From: Calocera cornea HHB12733
Taxonomy: Eukaryota; Basidiomycota; Dacrymycetes; Dacrymycetales; Dacrymycetaceae
Assembly (NCBI GenBank): GCA_001632435.1
Contig: KV423936.1
Span: 62,001-126,000 of the forward strand
DNA: 64,000 nucleotides
Direction: 5' to 3'
The notes beneath the pieces are model-generated. The model made no database searches and was not told the origin of the DNA. It worked only from the letters and a program-made list of their open reading frames with translations. How positions within the stretch are numbered: the first letter of the stretch is position 1; each line of letters starts with the position of its first letter. The position numbers and the translations under genes are program-made. Of the stretch, positions 55,723 through 64,000 are shown in pieces.

Positions 55723-58650
55723 TCAGTCTTCCACGTCAACGTCCAGCTCCGGATCAACTTCGTGGTCGTCATCATCGCTATCCGCCTCGTATTCTTCATC
55801 GGGTATCACAGTTCCGTCACCATCATCAATCCTAACCGCGCCCTTCACAGAGTTAGTCCTGATGCTGCCGCTGTTCCACTCCTTAGTACGCGTCTGGACA
55901 GTGAACCACCACGTTTGATTAATGAGCCGATCGATTGCATCGTCCTTCAGGCGATCATACGCCGGCTGTTCCACGTGAGCAATTTGAAAGAATCTGCATA
56001 CATTAACGTACCCAAGCCGCTTTGTTCGCCGACATGCCTAGCATCTTGTCCACAACGCCGTCAAAAGCCGTGATATCGTAAAAGTCCCCGGGCTGCCCAA
56101 CCCTCAGTTTCAGTAAGAAGCTGGCAGGACGTTAGAGTAGCACGTGAAGCCGTCAGATCATTAACTCACCAATACCGGTGTACTCCAGCACGTTGAGGGT
56201 TGTGCAACCCAATACCGCAACGATTATTAAGGTCCAGCTTCTTGTTGCATCCTTCAAACGTGCACGACCGGTACGTGCAGTCATACTCGGCCTCCAGGAT
56301 TTTCTCCACGATGTTGAAAGTATCCACTCGGCTTCCACGGCCCATATCCGATTTCTTCAAGCGCTTCATGCTAATCGCAACCGATCGGGGAAGGATGTTT
56401 TCAGGAAGCTGGCACCCCGCGCTATAGCCGGACAACACGCTCTGGAACTGAGCCCCTTCCGCCAACCTCTCAAACCTAACACGTGTCAACAACAGTCTTT
56501 CCACGTGAACCAACACATACCATCTCCTCATCTTCGTCGCCTTTTCCGTTGTCGGATTAAGTTCGATACCCGTTTCGCGATACACATTCAGACTGCCCCC
56601 CCCATAACTGTCGATCACCACGCCGAGTAGCGACACGATGTCACCTGGCTTCCCGGCGAAAGATACAGCACGGTCGCTCCATATAACAACGCGCATAGAC
56701 CTCATCGACTCATCGCCAACTGCCAGCTCGCGTCTGTTCTTCGGCTTACCCTAGACCCACGTGAGAGACTTCCACGTGGGCAGTATGCACACGAACCTTG
56801 TCATCTTTGAAGTGCTCAATCGGGCTGACGGAAAGAATCGTTGCCATCACATCAACTCGTTCTTGACCAACGAACCCACTTAGAAGATCGATCGCGGTGT
56901 ACGTGGCTTGACCGAAGGGAATACTTCCAGTATCGGCGATGTGCTGGAAACCAGAATTCCTGCCCTTGCCCAAAGTCATGTCGAACGGATGCACACCCAC
57001 GGTCTTCACCAGTGATTTGCCGATTGTCAGGACTCACCAAAACCGATCCCTCACGATATAGGATCTCTAACCGAGAAGGCACAAACCCCATCTCGACAAT
57101 CTCGAAACCATTTCGACAGAGCGTCCCTATTCTGCAAAGGTAAGAGGTGCTTGCCCTAAACTGACTGTACAGTTCCCCTTTTCGAAGATGCTTCCGGCCT
57201 TCTCGTATATAGTATCGACCTGTTCGTAGTTTCGTCCTGAGATCTGATCTCTTAGGATCCTCCACAATACTTGTGTAGTTGAACTAGGCATCACGATCTC
57301 AATCGAAACTTCGAAACCTCAGCAACCTCTCGATACTGTCAGACGAACTCTCGCGATATCTGGTGCTCAGCTTTCCTCCACTATTCTCATATCGTCCCTC
57401 TCGCTCGACATCTCGTCTCCTTCTTGATACTCTCGGACCACTTTCGCAGACAGCCTTGTGTCTAGTATTGTGTGCCCTGATACCGATCTTGCAACCCCAT
57501 ATAGCAATAGTCTAAGAACTGACTGAGCATAAATCCCACGTGAATACAATACGTGCGCACCGAGCCAACAATTATCTCTGCTTCGATCGCGCGGATCACC
57601 TTCTCGTCAAAGGCAACAACCTTCATTTTGTTCTAGTTGCAAGTTAGCTTTATGCCACCTCCACGTGAACGCTACGCACCCTCCACTGATCTTGCACCAC
57701 CATAGGAAGCAGATAGCCTTGCCCGTTCGCGTTATGCCATGGCTTGCGGGGGTTCTTCTCGATGACCCGCACGTGGACCAAGTAACGCGTGCTGGTCGCG
57801 TCCAACGTGTTGAGCGGAACAGGCTCCACTTCTTCTTCACCCAACGGGTTGCCTTCCTCGTCGAACGCGTCCCCTACGTGACCCCATCCGGTACGCCTGC
57901 CAGGAGGAGCTCCAGCGATCGGTCCTCTCCTTCGCCCAACAGCTTCGTTCGGCGGCGCATTCGTTGTGCGTGGCGCGGTCGTCCTGCCCGGGAGATTAGC
58001 CGTCGCAACTGTGGGTTTCGCAACAGTCGCGCTCGTCGACTTGACCGCATTCCCCACGTTGGTTATGGCTTTGGTGACACGTGACAACAGAGTCGGACTT
58101 CCACGTCCACTTGGAGGGTCGACCGTTAGGCGTTCCATCGCGGCTGTCGGTGGCGGACGAAGTGGTCCAGCCGTTCCCACAGCAGCACGTGTAGACTGAT
58201 TCATGGCGACTGGCTCTCCCAGCAGCATGCGCTCTCCCTCCCACGGAACCACGTATGCACTGGTTATCACGATGATCCTGCTTCTACGTCAGCACCTAGC
58301 TATATGCACCCTTGCACGTGTGACTCACCTCGTCATACTTATCACCGCACGTGTAACCCTCTTCACTCGCAGCAGACCCAGAGCTCCAGCCTCCACCAAT
58401 ATATGATTCAGACGAGGGTCTAGCATGACCTGGATCGTCCACTCGCAGTCGGATAGCGTCAACCTACACGCCTGATCAGTTCAGACTCAATCCCTCACGT
58501 GGGAACTACATACCGGTATTCTTCGCTCCTCAAAGTTTGTCCACGAACGCCTGCACAATCTGCTTTCACGACTTGGAAGTAGAAGTCGACTTCGTTATCG
58601 AATCCTTGCATGAGATCAGCACAGGCACCGGGCTGAACGTTTTCCGCCAT
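55723..58650 (-). pseudogene. RPA1 (RPA70) homologue, split by a solo LTR
   Basis: Exons in order: 58514-58650, 58329-58463, 57680-58277, 57561-57632, 56797-57024, 56521-56750, 56170-56475, 56012-56120, then 55723-55993. N domain: MAENVQPGACADLMQG, SEEYRLTLSDCEWTIQVML. Linker rich in Pro/Thr. DBD-A: TRYLVHVRVIEKNPRKPWHN, MKVVAFDEKVIRAIEAEI. DBD-B: HPFDMTLGKGRNSGFQ, MRVVIWSDRAVSFAG. DBD-C zinc ribbon: DCTYRSC and CNKK, then FYDITAFDGVVDKMLGMSA. Acidic tail. This is the whole RPA70 architecture, which binds ssDNA in replication. Two problems: a solo LTR sits at the 5' edge of exon 5, and the last exon joins out of frame with exon 8. It is probably decaying, though it was once full length. Confidence 0.78.
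57025..57482 (+). repeat. solo LTR of the same retrotransposon family
   Basis: 458 bp, TGTCAGG...CCTGATA, flanked by the perfect 5-bp duplication CCGAT (57020-57024 and 57483-57487). It differs from the full-length LTRs at a modest number of sites, so it is older. The internal region was lost by LTR-LTR recombination. Inserted antisense to the RPA1-like gene at an intron/exon border. Confidence 0.96.
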
Positions 58651-59091
58651 CGTTGTCAAGTACTGAGTGACGGGCAACGATAACTCTGCCTCGCTGGCAC
58701 CACGTCCAAAAAGTCCACGTGCTCACGTGACTCACCCCGATTCCCCATTGCCACGTGCAGTATGCTCCCGCTACCCCACGCTACACGTGACTCACCCGAT
58801 CTCCTATTCACACGTGAGTTTGCTCCCGCATTCCGCTCCACATCGCCCGACCGGCCGTCCCTGACGCCCCCACTGTCTTTCGGGCTCTCCTCGTCGCCCG
58901 GCCGTCCGGATAAAGTCTCACTCCGCCCTTATGCCCCACAGATCTCCACGTGCGCAGACGACTAAAGACGGTAAGCTCGGCCCCACGTGCGCAGTCTCAA
59001 TGCTAATACCCATTCCGGCGCAGCCTACCTCGACTTCCACACCCGCACACGCCGCCGTTCCAGCTCGGTTCCATCCTTAACGCCGTCCGAC
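58651..59091. promoter_or_regulatory. divergent promoter with clustered CACGTG
   Basis: A 441-bp region between the RPA1-like and coiled-coil genes. It has seven CACGTG copies, including a pair nine bases apart near 58712-58727. This is the densest cluster in the window and the best candidate for a functional control region of the element. Confidence 0.55.
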
Positions 59092-59560
59092 ATGTCCACC
59101 TCCCCTCCACGTGAAGAGACCCCGGCCCATGCCAAGCGACCCCACCCACCCGAGGATGACGACGCTGTCCAGCCTGTCAGGAAGCGCATCAAGGCTGAGT
59201 TGACCGAACCGATCGAGTTGCTAGATGACGATGTGCAGGACGCTCAGGTACGCCCTCCTATTCCACTCACGCGCGCCCTCTTCTCACGTGAAACAGCCGC
59301 AAACCCACGTGAAGCTTGAAGACGGCGTTCCCTCTCGCGCCACCGACTCGAACGCGCGCCTCAAGAAAGTCGCCGACGTGGCCCGGAATGAGTCAGTCAT
59401 TCGCGCGTTCATGATGATGGCACTAGACGACCAACTGTTGGAAGCGGAGCGCGAGGTCCAGGAGCTCAGGAAAGCCGTGGAGGCAAAGGAAACTGAGAAC
59501 CAGCGTCTACGTGAGCAGCTCCGTAACATCGCGCAGAACGCCCAACCGCCCAGCACGTAG
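59092..59560 (+). CDS. small coiled-coil protein with SUMO-type motifs, 139 aa
   Basis: Two exons (59092-59247, 59297-59560). The N-terminal half is disordered and charged, with a nuclear-signal-like VRKRIKAE. It contains EPIELLDDDVQD, a good SUMO-interacting motif (hydrophobic core followed by acids), and two psi-K-x-E sumoylation consensus sites, IKAE and VKLE. The C-terminal half is a predicted coiled coil, ALDDQLLEAEREVQELRKAV through ENQRLREQLRNI, with heptad leucines. No DNA-binding domain is seen; a basic helix-loop-helix was looked for because of the CACGTG sites and not found. An upstream start would add about 35 residues. Last gene of the mobile region. Confidence 0.65.
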
Positions 59561-60055
59561 CCTGTTCCTATTACTTTTCACGTGCGATATATGTCCCTAT
59601 GCTCCATTGTTCCCTCATAGCTACAACGGTTACCTTAATCGAATTGAGATGCTTCTTGCGAAACTGCCGCTGCGTAATACAAATCACGTGAATGTTGTCA
59701 CGTAAGCCGCCTCACGTAAGCGGCGCCGTTGGACAGGTGTACCCGGAGGGCCCTTCTGTTTGTCCGTCGCAACGCGCGCGTGGGGCGAAAAGCGCTCGGT
59801 TTCTAGGCCCTGTGGCTGTGTGATTGCTCATGTCAGTCCAGAAGATTGCCCCCGCCGCCGCCCACACCCGCGGCCGTAGCGCGCCGTGTCGCAAGAGTGC
59901 ACGGACGGGACAGAGCCCTTGTCCCCCTCCTCTCCGTCTCCATACTCACGACCCCCCAGCCAGTCAGTAGCCACCACCCACGACAGCCCCAGCGACGACA
60001 ACACGACGACGTCAAGCTGCTGACCGTGACTCCCACTACTGCCAGCGGCAGCGGG
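59561..60055. other. right edge of the mobile region and STE50 leader
   Basis: The last CACGTG is at 59685. Just after it, GCCGC and GCGGC at about 59706-59724 can form a small hairpin around a TCACGTAA loop, followed by GTTGGACAGG (59728-59737), the inverse of a 10-mer at 38036. From about 59760 the sequence is GC-rich host promoter. No Helitron CTRR end followed by T was found. Confidence 0.45.
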
Positions 60056-62827
60056 ATGGTGCCCCTGCTGTACAAGGCAAAGTGGCGCACCCAGCCGCCC
60101 ATCCCCGCACACGCTGCCCACGCCCACCCACAAGACAAGGACCAGCACAGCCCGATGAGCTCGTCAGAGTGCGCCAGCCCGGGCGGGTTCGTCACAGACT
60201 GGGACGAGCAGATGGTATACCAGTGGATGTGCACCCTCGGCCCAGGCTTTGAACAGTACGAGAAGAGGCTCAGAGGTAAGCTTCGGTCAGCTTGCACGCG
60301 CGTGGTGGGGCGCTGATCAGCTGCAGAGAATGGGATCACGGGCGATACGCTCGTCCTGCTCAATCAGGAGGAGCTGAAGGAGATTGGGATAAACAGTGTC
60401 GGCCACAGGCTCGCGATCCTCAAGGCCGTTTATCAGCTTAAGATCTCCCAGAATATCCCTATCGACCCGGATCACTACGTCCCTCCATGTATGCCCTCGT
60501 CTCAACCACAGGAACGCAATTGACCTTGGCGTAGCGGAGACCATTGTGAGCGCGACACCTGCTGTACCAGAGCCCGCCGAGTCACCCATGTACGATCGCC
60601 TGTTCCAGATGATCGACCAACAAAGTGCGTCCCTTCCTTCCCCTATCCCTTTCTCTTTCTCATCCTCACCAGATTCCCGCCTCGCCACGCTCGAGCAAGA
60701 GAACCGCCGTCTACAGGACTCGCTCGACGAGCTGCTCACCCTCTCCAAGAGCGGCAGCCTGCCTGCCTCCGAACCGCGCCCCTCCCCTCCCGGCTTCTCC
60801 CTCTCCCGCGCGGCCGCTGACGACCCGCAGCAGGGCTCGGGCGGGAAGGTCCTCACGCGCCAGCCGTCCGTCAAGTGGGCACCGTACCAAGGTACATCTC
60901 CGGGAGCGGACATGCCAGACTTCCCGCACCTCTCCCCGGAGGCGGCGGAGCACGATCTGCCCGGGAGACGCAAGGCCTCGGCCTCAGCCGCAGCCGCAAG
61001 GGGCGAGCGGCCGTCATCTGCCCGGGAGAGGCAGTTCCCTAGGGGAGAGCGGCCACCGTCACGCAGCGATCCCCGTCGGCCCGCCACCTCTGCTGGGCCG
61101 TCGTCAGGTCTGTCCACGCCTGTGTCAGGGCGGCCAGAGATCGATCGCCCTCGCTCGCGGAACGAAAGGTGTCCGTCGACCTCCGGGAACCCGCCCTCCA
61201 CCGGCGGCCTCACCCCCAACACGGACCGCATCCCCGACCGACCCTCCTCGCGCACTGAGCGCGAGCGCCGGCCCTCCACCTCCGGCGCCGCGCCGCCCAC
61301 CGCCAGCCTCTCCCCTGAGTTCGCGCGCTCCCCCCAGTCCGCATCGGGCGACGACAGCATCCTCTCCACTTTATCAGCCGTCTCCGCAGGGAGCGGGAGC
61401 GACCTCTCCGCCCTCCCGACCAGCATCCCCACCGCCTCGGGGCTCATGCCGCAGAGCGCCGTCACGCCCGCGAGCTCCTCCGGGCGGTCCAAGGGTGCTC
61501 GGAGAGGGGACGGGATGCGCGATCGGGCCGGGTCGCTGCATAGCTTGGAGGATCCCTGTTGGAAGGTCCTACCAGCAGCGCTCAAGAAGTATAATATCAA
61601 GGATGACTGGCAGCAGTATGCGCTGTTTATCAGCTATGGACCTGCTGGGGGTGGTACGTCTCTCAGCGGTTCTTCCCAGAGGAGGTACTAATGGTATCAG
61701 CAGACCGATGCTTGAACTACGACGAGAAGCCGCTGCTGTTGTTCAGCCAGCTCAAGGACAAGGGCAAGAATCCTGTGTTCATGCTGCGCCACATCAAGGA
61801 CATCAAGTCCCCCATCGCCATCTCCGAGGAGAAGGCGCTCAAGCGGAGCTCGGCGTCCAAGGTCGAGCACGGCGGTTCCGCGACGAACCTCCCTCTCCCA
61901 TCGCCTCTTCCCGGATCGAAGGGCGAGCGGGAGCGGGACCGCCCGCCGCAGCTGCTGCGATCAAAGGGCGCGCTCGCGCTCGACCCGGAAGAGATCGAGG
62001 GTGGGCACGGCGCGCTTCGGAGCGGCGACGAGATCGAGACGCTCGAAGAGCCCGTGTACACGATCGCGATCTACCCGCACATCGCCGAGCAGGCGGACGA
62101 GTTCGACGTAAAGATGGGCGACTCGTTCATCATCCTCCAGCGGTTTAAGGGTTGGTGGGTCGCCCAGCGCGACCTGACGGGCGATGGGATCGCGGACCCG
62201 GCCTCGGAGCGCGGTTGGGTCCCAGCCGGGTGCTTGCTTGAGCTTACCAGCACGCGGTCGGCCGCATTTGCCAAGCTTTCCTGGACTGGGCGTACGCCCG
62301 CGGGCGACCCCGCGCTGATCCCGATGATGGCCACGAGTATTACGAGCACGCAGTTCCCAGCCTTTGCGCTGAAGGACTACCAGGCGAGCGGGAAGTATGA
62401 GCTGACGCTGAGGAAGGGGGACTCGCTGAGGGTGTTCAAGCGGTATAATCATTGGGCATACGTGCGTATTTCAGCGCATATATGAGCGATTGTGCGCTGA
62501 TTTGGTCGCATATAGGCTATCAAAGACGCCACAGGCGAGCGCGGCTGGTACCCATCGTGGTACGTCGCCCGCAGCTTCTCGAGTGGAGGAGTGCCAGACC
62601 ACGTCTCGTCCGCTGGCTCGCTCACGCCGCGCAATGGTACACCGAACACGACGCCCAGCACCGGCCCGGGTGAGGGACCCACCCCGCTCAGTGCGATCAC
62701 ACCCAGCCCTACGACACCGACATACATGGATAAGGAGCCAGTGAGCGCGATAGATGAGCGAGCACCCTCGCCGCCGACTATCACCTACCGAGCACCCTCA
62801 CGCGCTCTAGCATCGGCGATGGTCTGA
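60056..62827 (+). CDS. Ste50/Ubc2-type MAPK adaptor (SAM, RA, two SH3)
   Basis: Six exons (60056-60275, 60327-60488, 60535-60624, 60673-61653, 61701-62461, 62516-62827), 841 aa from the chosen ATG; a later ATG at 60154 also precedes the SAM domain. SAM: VTDWDEQMVYQWMCTLG, ENGITGDTLVLLNQEELKE. A short coiled coil (LATLEQENRRLQDSLDELL) is followed by a long Ser/Pro/Arg-rich linker. RA: DPCWKVLPAALKKYNIKDDW and RCLNYDEKPLLLFSQLKD. SH3-1: AIYPHIAEQADEFDVKMGD, SH3-2: ALKDYQASGKYELTLRKGD. The two C-terminal SH3 domains distinguish basidiomycete Ubc2 from ascomycete Ste50. It links Ras/Cdc42 signals to the pheromone and filamentation MAPK cascade. Confidence 0.92.
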
Positions 62828-63207
62828 CCTCGCCCGGAATAGAGGAATGGGAAAGAAAGGACAGTGGGGGCGAATACGTTAATACATGACTTTTCATGGC
62901 TCTTCATGTACTGGATACGCATTTTTCATGCTTCTCGCTTCATTCTCGCATGGCCAGCCGCTTGCGGCTCAGAGTCGCTCGTTTCACTTCTCTTTCCCGT
63001 CTCCACTCTCTTCGCACAGTGTATTTATGTACTACTAGTTCCAATTGCATGATACCTTCACTCTGGCTGGTGCCCGATGACTCGCTTGCCCTTGTGGCGC
63101 GGGAGCAAACGCGCTCCTTGTGCCACGGTCGCGAAGCGCTCGTATCCATTGACCCAAAGTAATCACCCCACGAGTCCTTGGACCTCTGCACCACCTACAC
63201 GCGCACC
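62828..63207. promoter_or_regulatory. intergenic region upstream of the CDK7 gene
   Basis: A 380-bp gap with no gene. AT-rich to about 63060, then the promoter and leader of the kinase. Confidence 0.4.
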
Positions 63208-64000
63208 ATGGACGTCGCGGAGCGCGAGAACCTCGAGGCGATGCGCAGGTGGACGAAGGAGGCCAAAATCGGGGAAGGTACCTTCGCTGTCGTCTACCGA
63301 GGTGCGCTTACTTCCCCTCGCTCTGCTGCCTGGACCGCTGACAGGCGGCATAGGGAGACAAGTGTCCACCGGCCGGCCAGTCGCTATCAAGAAGATCAAA
63401 GTGGGGCAATTTAAGGATGGGCTGGATATGACTGCCATCCGGGAAGTCAAGTTCCTGCAGGAGCTGAAGCACCCAAACGTCATCGAGGTCCGTGTGCTGC
63501 CTCATCTCTGGTCATGCTGATACTAACGCGCGGAACAGTTGCTCGATGTCTACTCGAATAAATCGAACTTGAACCTTGTTCTGGAGTTTTTGGACTCGGA
63601 CTTGGAGATGATCATCAAGGACAGGAATCATGTGTTCAAGCCGGCCGATATCAAGTCGTGGATGGCGATGACGTGTCGCGGGCTTGAGTTCTGTCACCGG
63701 AATTGGATACTGCATCGGGTGCGTTTCCATCCCTAGTTCATTAGACGCAGGCGCTTATATGTTTGACAGGATCTGAAGCCGAACAACTTGCTGCTTGCGG
63801 CGAACGGAGAGCTCAAAATTGCCGATTTCGGTCTAGCAAGAGACTTCACCGACCCAGGGTCGAAGATGACGTGTCAGGTCATCACGCGCTGGTACCGGCC
63901 GCCTGAGCTGTTCTTCGGCGCTCGTGCGTACGGGACGGGAGTCGACATGTGGTCCGTGGGATGTATCTTTGCGGAGCTCATGTTGAGGGTGCCGTACATG
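63208..64000 (+). CDS. CDK7/Kin28 cyclin-dependent kinase, 5' part
   Basis: Four exons visible (63208-63301, 63354-63487, 63539-63718, 63770 onward); the gene runs off the window. Gly loop [11 protein letters not shown], catalytic Lys in VAIKKIKVG, the NRTAIRE-type helix [47 protein letters not shown] with the catalytic Asp, DFGLARDF, and T-loop Thr in [11 protein letters not shown]. The text [12 protein letters not shown] and [17 protein letters not shown] is specific for CDK7. This kinase is part of TFIIH and CAK, phosphorylating RNA polymerase II CTD and cell-cycle CDKs. The APE motif reads PPE. Confidence 0.95.

Larger units (their letters stand above)
38129..59690. mobile_element. CACGTG-punctuated composite mobile region
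   Basis: Composite element lying between the host genes IPI3 and STE50. It contains a Helitron replicase gene, six cargo-like genes, a full-length LTR retrotransposon and a solo LTR of the same family. The unifying feature is the palindrome CACGTG. By hand I count 29 copies from 38129 to 44220 and about 43 from 51011 to 59690, roughly one per 200 bp. The same hexamer occurs only 7 times in 1-38100, never in 59691-64000, and never inside the retroelement, apart from one copy formed by the insertion junction at 44248. Copies lie in exons in all three frames (HV, xRx, xTC/W), in introns and between genes. Outer ends are set by the first and last hexamer, not by recognised termini. Confidence 0.75.

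Noticed and set aside
59092..59560. bHLH factor that would read CACGTG
   Set aside because: The protein has a coiled coil but no basic helix-loop-helix segment before it.
38129..59690. Starship-type giant element
   Set aside because: No DUF3435 tyrosine recombinase is seen, and Starships are known from Pezizomycotina, not from basidiomycetes.

Overview
The window is nuclear DNA from a filamentous basidiomycete, most likely an Agaricomycete. Genes are dense and lie on both strands. They are split by many introns of about 45-70 nt with GTRNGT-type donors. The gene set is typical of mushrooms: multidomain acetyl-CoA carboxylase, a SAM-RA-SH3-SH3 Ste50/Ubc2 adaptor, SFH5 paralogues, a DUF6570-type Helitron and a chromodomain Ty3/gypsy element. 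I rebuilt most gene models by hand, checking splice phase across every junction. They are predictions, not transcripts.

Left arm (1-37.7 kb) is ordinary host sequence. In order it holds a low-complexity Pro/Ser protein, a BTB protein overlapping tail-to-tail with a TFIIIC zinc-finger subunit, an Apc13 candidate, SFH5 copy 1, a short-chain dehydrogenase, the complete acetyl-CoA carboxylase ACC1 (8 exons, 2224 aa), a Harbinger-like MITE, xylulokinase, a 2OG-Fe(II) oxygenase diverging from an MFS transporter, SFH5 copies 2 and 3 (copy 3 truncated), an AP180-type ANTH protein, a NASP-type histone chaperone, PRO2, a five-exon COX23 and IPI3.

The middle (about 38.1-59.7 kb) is a composite mobile region inserted between IPI3 and STE50. 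It contains a Helitron Rep/helicase gene (with a TGA and a poly-C frame break) and cargo-like genes: a 297-aa orphan, a 191-aa RPA70-N protein, a second orphan, a nucleotidyltransferase-like protein, a nearly complete RPA1 homologue broken by a solo LTR, and a small coiled-coil protein with SUMO-type motifs. The whole region, coding and non-coding alike, is punctuated by the palindrome CACGTG. I count about 70 copies in roughly 14.4 kb, against 7 in the 42 kb of flanking host DNA and none inside the nested retroelements. A young Ty3/gypsy chromovirus with identical 457-bp LTRs and a perfect 5-bp target duplication is nested in it. That element carries an 11-nt Tf1-style self-priming signal, an antisense cysteine-cluster ORF and a tRNA-like A/B box.

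Right arm (60-64 kb) returns to host genes: the Ste50/Ubc2 adaptor and the 5' part of a CDK7/Kin28 kinase cut by the window end. The most novel feature is the CACGTG-punctuated Helitron-RPA cargo region. Its termini could not be defined by eye.
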